Below are positions 43,146 to 52,700 of a stretch of 64,000 bases of DNA, in pieces. The stretch comes from Phycisphaeraceae bacterium (GTDB lineage: Bacteria; Planctomycetota; Phycisphaerae; Phycisphaerales; Phycisphaeraceae): contig JAJDCS010000028.1 of assembly GCA_029260715.1 (NCBI GenBank), positions 62,001-126,000 on the forward strand, in the 5' to 3' direction. A model generated the notes under the pieces. The model did not search any database and had not been told where the DNA came from. It was given only the letters and a program-made list of their open reading frames with translations. The first letter of the stretch is position 1. The number at the start of each line of letters is the position of its first letter. The position numbers and the translations under genes were made by a program.

Positions 43146-44221
43146 TCGCCGTGCCCTTCCGTGGCGGTGTGGTGGGCCACCTTGGGTTTGCTTGACCCGT
43201 TGCCGTTGGTCTGCGGGTCGACCGGGGCACCATTTGGCGCCTCGGCGTGATGCGTTGGCTCACTTTGCGGTTGCTTCAAGCCTAAACACGCCAATGTGTC
43301 GCGTTCCACAATGCCGCGGAGCAGTTCGCGTGGCACAGCGGGCAACTGCGTGCCGTGGATCGTGCTGTTGACCGAGTAGATATTCAAAACCGCCTGCTGG
43401 GGCGTGTTGAACGGGAAGCCGCTGCCTAATAGCAGCTTGCTTGTCACGCCGTGCTGGTGAGCCAACACGAGCACGTTGTATAGCTGCCACGGCCGACTGA
43501 CCACGCCCGACAGGTCCGCGTAGCAGTGCGGGTGTTTGCCGATGAGCACCATGGCCTGCTCGGCCCACGGCGAGCACGCCCCGGCCAAGACCACTCGCAG
43601 GTCGGGGAACGACCTGGCCATCTCATCAAAAAGATACGGCTGGGTGTACTCCATCGCCGCGCGCGGGCCCATGTGTGCCCCGAGTTGGAACAACACGGGC
43701 AAGCCCATCTCTTCGCACCGCTCGTAGAGGCGCATCGCGCGGGTGTTGCTGGGGTGGAACCCCCCGGCCGGCGGGCTGACGGTGACGCCGATCAAACCAA
43801 GGTCCACGGCTTGCTTCACCGCTGATAAATACCCTTCTCCGATCGGGTCGATCCCGGCGAAGCCCATGTATTTGTCGGGCTGACGAGCGACGTATTTGGC
43901 GACCTGTTGGGCGGGAATGGAGGCGCTGATGTGCCGGCCCTCCAGCCCCAAGATCACGGCGTATCGCACGGGCGTCATGGCTTCGTCGTAAGCCTCGGGC
44001 GATACGTCGGGTCGCTGCCACGGCGTGGCCACGGCGGCGCGGACCTGCTGGGCGGTTTCCGGGCCTAGCTGGTCGAGCGACTCCCACAGGTGGGTGTGCA
44101 GATCGACGATCATCCCCGGACGCTGCGCCGAGGCGCTGGGCGCTAACCCTGAGGGTGTGCCGATACTTGCGGGGCCTGACGCGCCCCCTGACGCGGAACG
44201 TGGTGGCTTATCTTTGGACAT
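43142..44221 (-). CDS. Amidohydrolase-2 family metal-dependent hydrolase
   Basis: About 359 residues from the ATG at 44221. The frame opens at a TTG (44260), but the later ATG is preferred. A TIM-barrel amidohydrolase begins after a Ser/Pro/Gly-rich tail: IVDLHTHLWESL (metal His pair), then YMGFAGIDP, FQLGAHMGPRAAMEYTQPYLF, PDLRVVLAGACSPW, CYADLSGVV and the closing LLLGSGFPFNTPQQ. This resembles the ACMSD-like decarboxylase/hydrolase family. The substrate is unknown. The usual final Asp of the metal site is not obvious in the GSGFPF motif. Confidence 0.75.
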   Translation of the reverse strand: MSKDKPPRSASGGASGPASIGTPSGLAPSASAQRPGMIVDLHTHLWESLDQLGPETAQQVRAAVATPWQRPDVSPEAYDEAMTPVRYAVILGLEGRHISASIPAQQVAKYVARQPDKYMGFAGIDPIGEGYLSAVKQAVDLGLIGVTVSPPAGGFHPSNTRAMRLYERCEEMGLPVLFQLGAHMGPRAAMEYTQPYLFDEMARSFPDLRVVLAGACSPWAEQAMVLIGKHPHCYADLSGVVSRPWQLYNVLVLAHQHGVTSKLLLGSGFPFNTPQQAVLNIYSVNSTIHGTQLPAVPRELLRGIVERDTLACLGLKQPQSEPTHHAEAPNGAPVDPQTNGNGSSKPKVAHHTATEGHGE

Positions 44222-44317
44222 GCTATTTACTATGTTAACCCAGGAATGATAGGCAGCCAAACACCGCGATCAAAAGAGGTTAGTCCGTGGTGCCACGCCG
44301 ACGCATAACGAGCCTGG

Positions 44318-44704
44318 TTATCGCGACGCGGCGATCTCACGGTCATAGTCCGCGGCGCTCATGAGCATTTCGAGTTGGGCCGGGTCGCTGGGGCGGACCT
44401 TGATCAGCCAACCCCGCTCGTAAGGGTCTTGGTTAATGATCGCGGGGTTCTCGATGACCTCGGTGTTGATGCTTGAGATCACGCCGTCAACGCCGCAATA
44501 CATCTCGCTGGTGGCTTTGACGGATTCGATCTCGCCGAACACCTCGCCCGCCTTGATCGGGCCTTCCGTCTTGACCAAGTCGATATAAGTGATGTCGGTC
44601 AGTTCATCGACCGCGAACTTCGACAAGCCGATCACGATTTGCCCGGCGTCGGGCTTGTGCCATTCGTGCGTCTGGATATACCGGCGGTCGGTGGGTGCGG
44701 GCAT
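44318..44704 (-). CDS. gcvH: Glycine cleavage system H protein
   Basis: A 128-residue lipoyl carrier that shuttles the aminomethyl group between the P, T and L proteins. Motifs are HEWHKPDAGQIVIGLSKFAVDELTDI and the lipoylation segment GEIESVKATSEMYCGVDG, with Lys at about residue 65. The C-terminal tail WLIKVRPSDPAQLEMLMSAADY is typical. Length matches the family. gcvT and gcvP are not nearby; glyA, which feeds the same one-carbon pool, is about 4 kb away. Confidence 0.95.
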   Translation of the reverse strand: MPAPTDRRYIQTHEWHKPDAGQIVIGLSKFAVDELTDITYIDLVKTEGPIKAGEVFGEIESVKATSEMYCGVDGVISSINTEVIENPAIINQDPYERGWLIKVRPSDPAQLEMLMSAADYDREIAASR

Positions 44705-44754
44705 GGGGTTAGGGCTCTCTGCGTTGCGTCTTGTCTACGGATACCTGGCGGGCG

Positions 44755-45933
44755 TCAGACCGACTGCGCCCACTTGATCAATATATCCGCAACCTCGGGG
44801 CGGCTGAACTCCTGGGGCGGGCGCTGGCCTTCTTTGAGCAGGTCTCGCACCTTGGTGCCGGACAAGAATATTTGGTCCCCCTCGATCTTGGGGAACGTCT
44901 TGCTGCTGACCATGCCCTGGGCTTTCTTGCTGTAGGCGGCGTGCTCGAACTTCAGCGGCTCGATGAGGATTTCGCCATCATCGAATTCATCAAAGATCAG
45001 CTGCGCGTCGTAGGTGCCGTAGTAGTTGCCCACGCCCGCGTGGTCGCGGCCGACGATGAAGTGCGACACGCCGTAGTTCTGGCGGACCAGCGCGTGCAGC
45101 ACCGCCTCGCGCGGCCCGGCGTAGCGCATGGCTGCGGGCATGACCGATAGCATGGTCCGGTCTGCCACGTAGTAGTGCTTGATGATCGTCTGGTAGCAGT
45201 TCATTCGCACGTCGGCGGGGATGTCGCCGGGCTTGGTCTCGCCCACCAGCGGGTGGATCAATAGCCCGTCGCAGATCTCCGTGGCACACTTGGTCAGGTA
45301 CTCGTGGGCGCGGTGGATGGGGTTACGCGTCTGGAACGCGGCGATGGTCCTCCAGCCACGGTCGGTGAACGACTGACGCGTCTTGGCGGGTGGCAGGCGG
45401 TGCTCGGTGAACTGCTCGCCGGGCTCTTTCTCGGGTGTGACGGTGATCACATCAATCGGGCCGCCCACGAGCCAATCGCCCTCGTCCATAACCGCTTTGG
45501 CGCCTGGGTGTGCCTCGTCTTCGGTGCGGAAGACGTTGGGGATTTCCAGCTTCTTGTCGTGCGGGTAAATCTCGTTGATGTTGATCACAGCCATGAGCGT
45601 GCCGTCGTGGTGGGCCAGCGCCGCCTTGCCGCCCTCTTTGAGGGTCGCCTTCACGGCGTCGTCGACCGCCAGGGTGACGGGAATGGGCCACGCCGCCCCG
45701 CCGGCCAGGTGCATCTCCTTACAGACGCGCTCAAAGTCGGCCTTGCCCACGAACCCCGCGAGCGGGCTGAACGCGCCGATGGCGATCATCTCTAAGTCAC
45801 ACGCCTGCTTGGCGCTTAGCGTGATTTTAGGCAAACCTTTGGCTTCCGACTTGAGCTGCTTGGCCTTGTCGGGGCTTGCGATGCGGTTAACGAGCGTCCC
45901 GCCGTGAGGCGAGATAAGCGTTCTTTTTGACAT
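44755..45933 (-). CDS. sat: Sulfate adenylyltransferase (ATP sulfurylase)
   Basis: A 392-residue homo-oligomeric ATP sulfurylase making APS from sulfate and ATP. It has a PUA-like N-terminus with SPHGGTLVNR, then the active-site motifs QTRNPIHRAHEYL, LIHPLVGETKPGDIP, MRYAGPREAVLHALVRQNYG and GRDHAGVGNYYG. A C-terminal zinc-free domain ends LSGTKVRDLLKEG. Length and motifs match assimilatory and dissimilatory Sat alike. A GGAG site lies about 11 bases before the ATG. It starts the sat-gcvH pair on the minus strand, 50 bases apart. Confidence 0.95.
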   Translation of the reverse strand: MSKRTLISPHGGTLVNRIASPDKAKQLKSEAKGLPKITLSAKQACDLEMIAIGAFSPLAGFVGKADFERVCKEMHLAGGAAWPIPVTLAVDDAVKATLKEGGKAALAHHDGTLMAVININEIYPHDKKLEIPNVFRTEDEAHPGAKAVMDEGDWLVGGPIDVITVTPEKEPGEQFTEHRLPPAKTRQSFTDRGWRTIAAFQTRNPIHRAHEYLTKCATEICDGLLIHPLVGETKPGDIPADVRMNCYQTIIKHYYVADRTMLSVMPAAMRYAGPREAVLHALVRQNYGVSHFIVGRDHAGVGNYYGTYDAQLIFDEFDDGEILIEPLKFEHAAYSKKAQGMVSSKTFPKIEGDQIFLSGTKVRDLLKEGQRPPQEFSRPEVADILIKWAQSV

Positions 45934-46167
45934 TGTTTATGTTCTCCAGTCTGGCCCCTCTGTGTGTACTAGTCGCAGAGGGATAGTAGTGGCCAAACCC
46001 CTCTGCTGCAAACAGCGGGTTTAAACCGGTGATATGGGCGCGGAAGTGTATAATCTTCCGAAACATGCGAGCCGATGAGAAAAAAAGCCGCTTTGGGAAT
46101 GATCCACGGCTCAAGCGACTTCTATATAGTGAACAAGCCTCAACACCCTCTTAACGGAGCCCCACCG

Positions 46168-46686
46168 ATGCTGACCAAACGGCTGTTGCTACCCCTGCTT
46201 ATCTTTACGGTGTTGTCCGCGGCTATCACGGCTGTGTCGGCCGGCTCGGGTCACCCTTCCGAAGGCCAACCCGCCCCGCCTATCAACCTTAAGACGGTCG
46301 ACAGCCAGCCCTTCAGCCTGGACCGGGTCAAGGCCGACGTGGTCGTGCTGGACTTCTGGGCCACCTGGTGCCCCCCCTGCCGCAAGGGGCTGCCGCTGCT
46401 CCAAGAATTCAACGACTGGGCCAAGAAAGAGAAGAAGTCCGTCATGGTCTACACGGTGAACCTGCGTGAAGACGCCGGCAAGGTCCGTGAGTATTGGCGG
46501 CAGCAGAAGTTCAACATGCAGGTGCTGATGGACACCGACGGCGGTGTGGCGCAGGCCTACGGTGTGACCGGCATCCCCCACACAGCCATCCTCCACAAGG
46601 GCAAGATCGCCCGCGTCCACGTGGGGTACACGCCTGAGATGACGAACATTCTCAAACGTGAGGTCAGCCAGTTGCTGGGGGAGTAG
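46168..46686 (+). CDS. TlpA/ResA-like thioredoxin, exported
   Basis: About 172 residues from the ATG at 46168, preceded by GGAG nine bases upstream. The frame opens earlier at 46075 without a ribosome site. An N-terminal signal or anchor (LLLPLLIFTVLSAAITAVSA) and a TlpA fold follow, with FWATWCPPCRKGLPLLQEF (redox CPPC) and cis-Pro VTGIPHTAILHKG. It probably reduces disulfides or cytochrome c apoproteins in the periplasm. Unlike the fused protein at 12182-13594, its active site is intact. Confidence 0.9.
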   Translation: MLTKRLLLPLLIFTVLSAAITAVSAGSGHPSEGQPAPPINLKTVDSQPFSLDRVKADVVVLDFWATWCPPCRKGLPLLQEFNDWAKKEKKSVMVYTVNLREDAGKVREYWRQQKFNMQVLMDTDGGVAQAYGVTGIPHTAILHKGKIARVHVGYTPEMTNILKREVSQLLGE

Positions 46687-46931
46687 CGGTACGGGCATCA
46701 GAAAGCCCGATCGTACACGCGTGATACGGCTTAGGATGAATACATGCGTATTAAGCTAACCATGAGGACCGCGCCCTAATCCGCCTGAGGCGGACGACTC
46801 GTTTTGGTTACGCATGCATTAATCCGGACCCGTATTACACACAGCACCCTGACGGGCCGCTGTGTGGCGCCCAACTGTTCAAGGGTTTCTTCCAGAGGCG
46901 ATGAACGCCGTGGCGACCCCACGGCCGCATT

Positions 46932-46961
46932 AAAAAACCGGCTGCCCTTGTGGGCAGCCGG
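46932..46961 (-). terminator. Intrinsic terminator of the pseudopilin-like gene
   Basis: A perfect 10-bp stem CCGGCTGCCC/GGGCAGCCGG with a TTGT loop is flanked on its left by six A, giving a T-run on the minus strand 40-70 bases after the stop at 47001. The rest of the roughly 310-base gap holds a short palindrome (46780-46794) and no gene. Confidence 0.85.
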
Positions 46962-47000
46962 GTGTGGTCTGAGTAAAAAGTCCCGCGGTAAATGCGGTGG

Positions 47001-47756
47001 TTAGTTTAAGATCTCGTCACCGGCAGCGTCGCCGTCGTTGATGATGATCATGTGAGCGTCAATAAGACCTGCAGCGATAAACATATTATCGCCCGTTTGA
47101 GGGGCGCCTGTACCATATACCGTATCAGGCAAGGGATCCTGTCGGAAAGTAACATGGTTGTCATTCCAACCCAGGCTGCCGCTCCAACCGTCTTGCGAGT
47201 GTATGCTGTCATACGTCGCGACGGTAGCAATGGTGGCACCAACAAGCCGGTCGGATACCACAATCGCTTGTGAGTTGGTCGAGTCCGCCCATTCAGGGCG
47301 TCGTTGGGTGGTCGTGATATCTATGTTTAACAGTGAGAAGGAATAATTACCTGTAGCATTAAACGCTACCGGGGTAACCGCCGGAAGCGCGGCGAATTGA
47401 TACTGCACTTTTCCGGTGGTATCCGACGGGCTGATCAAGATCGCCGGCGGAACAAGACGCTCCTCGAGCATCACCGCGTAGCGGCTCTGCACGTCGTTAC
47501 CATCGGTCGCTGAATACGCGATATCAGCCGCAGCTAAGGTAGCACCGGTTTCGTTCCTACCCGGGTAGTTTCCACCGTTGCCCTGAGCGTATAGGACCAT
47601 GGCTTGGTGGATGCCGCGAACTTTGGTCGAGCCTTCCATCCGTCTCGCCGTGGCGCGTGCCGCGCCGAGCGCCGGCAGCAGGATCCCGATCAGAAGGCCT
47701 ATGATCGAGATCACCACCAGCAACTCAATCAGTGTAAATGCTTTTCTGCGTTGCAT
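47001..47756 (-). CDS. Pseudopilin-like secreted protein (prepilin N-terminus)
   Basis: A 251-residue protein with a textbook prepilin/T2SS-type N-terminus, RKAFTLIELLVVISIIGLLIGILLPALGAARATARR (Ala rather than Gly before the cleavage Phe, Glu at +5), and a Gly/Asn/Thr-rich beta body ending in GDNMFIAAGLIDAHMIIINDGDAAGDEI. Planctomycetes carry many such single-gene pseudopilin-like proteins whose role is unknown; they may use the T2SS at the window start. An intrinsic terminator follows, and a structured leader precedes it. Confidence 0.8.
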   Translation of the reverse strand: MQRRKAFTLIELLVVISIIGLLIGILLPALGAARATARRMEGSTKVRGIHQAMVLYAQGNGGNYPGRNETGATLAAADIAYSATDGNDVQSRYAVMLEERLVPPAILISPSDTTGKVQYQFAALPAVTPVAFNATGNYSFSLLNIDITTTQRRPEWADSTNSQAIVVSDRLVGATIATVATYDSIHSQDGWSGSLGWNDNHVTFRQDPLPDTVYGTGAPQTGDNMFIAAGLIDAHMIIINDGDAAGDEILN

Positions 47757-47898
47757 GGGTACTCTCCCTGAACAGATAAGGAATGAAATAAAGACACACT
47801 CACTTGCCGGGTCTTTGAGCCTCGCACGGTAGACAGGCCGTTGGTCCCGCCATGCCGACCTTCGGCACGGGCGTATGAGACGGACGCTTGGGTTGCCT

Positions 47899-47953
47899 TA
47901 TCGGTCCTGCCGTGTTGGCTCCTGAGCCGGCGTAAAACGCCTGTTTTCCGATA
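47899..47953 (-). promoter_or_regulatory. Three-way-junction leader of the pseudopilin-like gene
   Basis: About 145-200 bases upstream of the start, arms TATCGG and CCGATA pair to close a domain that contains two adjacent hairpins, GGCGT/ACGCC and GGCTC/GAGCC. Further hairpins lie between this and the start. The layout resembles a riboswitch or other regulatory leader, but I cannot match it to a named class. The rest of the roughly 560-base gap (47757-48317) has only isolated hairpins, such as CGGTCC/GGACCG at 48102-48124. Confidence 0.4.
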
Positions 47954-48317
47954 CCCCAGATCAAATTCGGCCCAATTGTATCACGGGCTTAAAATTATAA
48001 CTATTTTAACCACCGATTCGGCCTCCCCACCCCGCACAACCGTTACGACCCGCGTGTTTTCACGCTGCTAGGCGGTTTTATGAGGCCCAAAGGCCGTATC
48101 TCGGTCCGTTACATTATAGGACCGAATCACGCCGCAGGCTGTGAAGCAACGAAGCTTCCTCACTTGGATACGCGTAAACACCCGCGTTCTTGCCTCTGAG
48201 CGTGCATGAAAACTCTTTTTTAAGCAGGGGATGCGTGCTCACGATCGGAGGATTCCGCCACCCGGACCACTCCCTGACGGTCGCGGCTCGTGGCGTGACA
48301 GGGTTTCCAAACACGCT

Positions 48318-49610
48318 CTAATGCGGCAACGGGAATTGCCGGCAGAGCTCTTGTAGTTCGTTTCTGACTTGCTTGGTCGCGGCCTCGTCGCCTTGGCCTG
48401 CGATGGCGCGGTCGATCCAATCGGCGATCTGGGCCATGTGCCCTTCGTTGAGGCCTCGCGTGGTTGTCGCGGGTGTGCCCAGGCGCAGGCCGCTGGTCAC
48501 GCGAGGCGGGCGCGGGTCTTGGGGGATGCCGTTCTTGTTGACGATGATGCCCGCCGCTTCGAGCCACCCCTCTGCCTGGGCGCCGGTGAGGTCGGCGTCA
48601 CGCGAGCGGAGGTCGACGAGCATCAGGTGGTTGTCCGTGCCGCCGCTGGTCAGGCGGTAGCCCTTCTGCTCTAGATTGCTTGCCAAAGCTTGGGCGTTCT
48701 TGACCACCTGCTTGGCGTACTGCTTAAAGGCGGGCTGCAGCGCCTCGCCGAAGCAGACGGCCTTGGCGGCGATGACGTGCATCAGCGGGCCGCCCTGTGT
48801 GCCGGGGAACACCGAGCGGTTGATCTTCTTGGCGATGTCGGCGTCGTTGGTCATGATCATGCCGCCGCGCGGGCCTCGCAGCGTCTTGTGCGTCGTGGTG
48901 GTCACGACGTGGCAGTGCGGGAACGGCGAGGGGTGCGCCCCGCCGGCGATGAGCCCGGCGATGTGCGCGATGTCAGCCATCAGGATCGCCCCGCACTCGT
49001 CGGCGATCTCCCTGAACCGCTTGAAATCGATCACGCGTGGGTAGGCTGAGTACCCACACAGCACCATCTTGGGTTTGTGCTCCATGCAGACGCTGCGCAC
49101 GGCGTCGTAATCGATGCGCTCAAAGTCGGGCGACCCGCTGTCATAATTCAACGGGTAGTGCACGGGCTGGTAGTACTTGCCGGAGATGTTGATCTTCATG
49201 CCGTGGCTGAGGTGCCCGCCGTCGGCGAGGACGAGGCTGGCGAACTTGTCGCCGTGGTCCATCAGCGCGAAGAAGACCGCGGCGTTGGCCTGGGCGCCCG
49301 AGTGTGGCTGGACGTTGACGTGCTCGCAGCCGAATATCGCCTTGGCGCGGTCGCGGGCCAAGTCTTCGACCTGATCCACAAACTCGCACCCGCCGTAGTA
49401 ACGCGCGCCGGGGTAGCCCTCGGCGTATTTGTTGGTCAGGCATGTGCCCATGGCGGCGATGACCGCGGCGCTGGCGTGGTTCTCACTGGCGATCAGTTCC
49501 AGCGTGTTTGCTTGGCGCTGCGACTCGTTTTGGATGTACTGCCAGACCTGTGGGTCTTCGGCGGCCAGGGGGTTCGTGTCGGTGATGGGTTCCAATCCGC
49601 TGATGTTCAT
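48318..49610 (-). CDS. glyA: Serine hydroxymethyltransferase
   Basis: A 430-residue PLP enzyme interconverting serine and glycine with transfer of a one-carbon unit to tetrahydrofolate. Motifs are [66 protein letters not shown] and the PLP lysine segment [15 protein letters not shown]. The C-terminal domain [12 protein letters not shown] is typical. TGGAG lies about 6 bases before the ATG. It is about 180 bases downstream of the giant TPR/PQQ gene on the same strand. Confidence 0.97.
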   Translation of the reverse strand: MNISGLEPITDTNPLAAEDPQVWQYIQNESQRQANTLELIASENHASAAVIAAMGTCLTNKYAEGYPGARYYGGCEFVDQVEDLARDRAKAIFGCEHVNVQPHSGAQANAAVFFALMDHGDKFASLVLADGGHLSHGMKINISGKYYQPVHYPLNYDSGSPDFERIDYDAVRSVCMEHKPKMVLCGYSAYPRVIDFKRFREIADECGAILMADIAHIAGLIAGGAHPSPFPHCHVVTTTTHKTLRGPRGGMIMTNDADIAKKINRSVFPGTQGGPLMHVIAAKAVCFGEALQPAFKQYAKQVVKNAQALASNLEQKGYRLTSGGTDNHLMLVDLRSRDADLTGAQAEGWLEAAGIIVNKNGIPQDPRPPRVTSGLRLGTPATTTRGLNEGHMAQIADWIDRAIAGQGDEAATKQVRNELQELCRQFPLPH

Positions 49611-49786
49611 GATCGGCTCCAGGAGCGTGAATCGGTGTATTGTCCAGGCTTACCCGCCGCCTTGGGGTCTCGCCTTATTCTTAGGCGGACGAATCCGTCA
49701 AATACAGCGGGAAGTCACTCCGGGGCATGATACACACCAGCCCAAGGCGCGTCGCGTGGCGCCGCCCGGCGCTGCCGGGGCATAGG

Positions 49787-52700
49787 CTAATGCACGCCTC
49801 CGCCCCCCGAAATGACCCATGTTTTGGCGCCGGTCGTCAGCACCACCCTATTTTCAAGCAGCGTCGCCCTGCCGGTATCGATCGGCTGGTCCAGCGGTTG
49901 GAGCTTGTGCTCGTATAGGACCTCGCCGCTTGCTCGGTCCAGGAGGTAGAGCGTGTAATGGAACTGCCCCATGCCGGCGCGTTGCAGCCGCATCACCTCG
50001 ACCGTCAAGACCGCCACGACCTGCTTGCCGACCAGTTGCAGCACGCGGGCCTGGTCGTCTTCGGTGTAGATCGCGTCGCGCCACTGAAGCCGCCCCTCGT
50101 CATCCAACGCCGAAACGTTGCCGGGGGTTACCAAGTGCCACTGGTCTTCGGCGTGGACCACGCCCAGCTTTGTCGTGTCGGACGCGGGAAACATATTGAC
50201 GTGCCGGTGCAGGACCTGACCCGTGGCGGGCTTGACCACGACAAGCGTCCCGTTGAGGCTCTCTTTCTTCATCAGCATCTGGCTTCCGTGGACCCACCCG
50301 CCGCCCCGCGCGCCAAGCCCCTGCTCGATCACGCCCCACTCGTCCTGGCCGGTGCGCAGATCCCTCGCCACCACCTGACCCGGCACCGCGTAAATCAACA
50401 GCCCCTCGTCGCTGAGCCCGAGCCACTCGATTTGCTTATTCTCCGCCTGGATCGACGCCAAAGACTCGCCCGTGACGCAGTCAAGCACAACGACCCTGCC
50501 CGACGCGTTCTGCCCACCCGCGAACGCGACGGCCTCGTCGTCGACCACCATGTGGCTGACCCAGTCCAACCCGGTGTGCGCTTGCCAGAGCACCTTGCCG
50601 GTTTGCCTGTCGATCACCACAACGCCGTTGCTGTGTGTCACGGCCACCACAAGCTCGTTGACGCCCCACCGGTAGGCACGCGGGGTGGTCGGTCGGTCGT
50701 CGTTGATTAGGCCGGCTTCGAGCAAGCCACGGCGTTCAATCTCTATGATCTTTTGTCGTTGTGGGTTTTCGTCTTGCGGGGCCTGCTTGGCTGCGGGGGG
50801 CTGCGCCTCCTGGGCGAGTTGTTGCAATTGGTCGGCGATGTCCGTGCTGTGCCAGATAAATTGGCCGGTCCGGGTATCGATCGCCAGCAGCGCGCGTGTC
50901 TCCGCCAGCCACAACAACACCTGCTTGTCGGTCAGCGACAGCAACTCAATACCCCCCGGTTGGACGCGTTGTGACCACCGCTCTTTAAGGGTGTCGCCGT
51001 CGTATAGCCGCAGCACACCGCCCGTCGCGGTCAGAAACACGTCGCGCGCCCACGAGCCGCTGTCCTGCGCGGTGGGCGTGAGCAGCCGGCCCGGCACAGC
51101 CACAAGGTCGCCCAGCGGCCAATTCAGCCGGGGCAGGTGGTCGTCCGTGGCGGACCGCCCTTCGAGCTGCGCCAGCCACTGGCTCACGGGCACCGGCCTG
51201 CCGTTGAGCATCGGGTTGAGCCCGGGGTAGTCGCGTCTCACCCGCCTCAGCCACTGAACCGCCAGCCGGGGCCTGCCCGACGCTTCGTAAAGCTTGACCA
51301 TCAGCCCGACGATCCGCTGCACAAGCCCGACCTCATGCGCGTGGCGGTAGGCCCGGCGCAATTGCCCGATCGCCGCTTGGCGGTTGCCCTGTTTGGCCAG
51401 CGCCTCGCCCGCGGCCAACATGGCCATCGGCGCCGTGCGAGAAAGCCAATACTTCCGCGCCAACTCGATCAACGCCGACACGTCCGGCTGATCGGTGCCG
51501 GTCAGTTCCAGCAGTTGCTGGGCGGCTTCGGCTTCGTAACGCGCGTAGACCTGTGGGCCGAATTCATCGACCAATTTGGTCAGGCGGGCCTTGGCCTCGA
51601 TCCCGGCCTGGCGACGCACCGAATCCTGGTAGTGCATCTGCGCCGAGAGCGTTGAGTCGCTCAGCACGGTTTGGTAGTGGTCCACGGCGTTGGCGGGTTG
51701 GGCTTGCGCCTCAAAAAAAGACCCGATCGCCAGGTGATACGCCACCTCGTCCTGGGGCCCGGCCGTGACCATGGCCAGGCGGTTGAAGATCAATTTCCGG
51801 ATCGCGGCGTTGGCGGTCTGTTGGGCGGTGGACAGGTCCAGCAAGTGTTCAAAGACCTGCCGCTGAACCGCCTCGGCACTGGCGCCGCCTTCTTCGGGTT
51901 GCGGCTGCGACGCGTAGCGGGTCATCGCGGCGATCGCCTGGTCGATGCCCTCCATGACCGCGTCGGATTTGTGCACCGCCATCGCCACATGCGCTAACGC
52001 CAGCCCAGGGGCGGGGTCGTTGGGCTGATCGAGGATCTGCTCGGTGAGTTGCGCGTAAGCGCGCTCCCACACCAAGTAACCGCGCAGCGACGACGGCCCG
52101 GCGATCACCACCTGATCGGGCAACGCCAACACATTGCCGGGTTCTGTGATCGGGTAGCGGCCCAGGGTCTTGCCGTCGGACAGGTCAAACATGACCAAGT
52201 CTTTCTCGGTGGGGATCAACACGCGTCCCTCCATCACCGCGGCCAACCCGGCTGGACGCTGGTGTAACGACCCACCAAGTTTTTTCGTCCAGCGGGGCTT
52301 GAGGGTTACGCCATCCAACAGCGACACGGAAGCGCCGACCAGCAACACCCCCCCACCGTGCGTTGACACGGCGTAGCCCCCGTCCGCCCAGAGCGGGCCC
52401 TCCAACGGCCGCAACACACGCCCCGTGTCCGGGTCCAGCAACACCGAGGCGGATTGGCCCGCGCGGGCGATGATCACCCCGGCGTGCGTGACCACCGGCC
52501 AAACACTGAGCCACTGAGTCTGCGACAGCACCTGCCTGGATACAGCCCGACCGTCATCATCATCGCCCCCGCCCAACACGGTCAGCCACCGGATCGACCC
52601 GTTGCGCGCTTGGAGACACGCGGCGTTGCCGACGCTGTCGCTGACAAAAATCCGGCTGCCGTGCATGGTCGTCTGGATCAGGTGCTGACCGATGCCCCGC

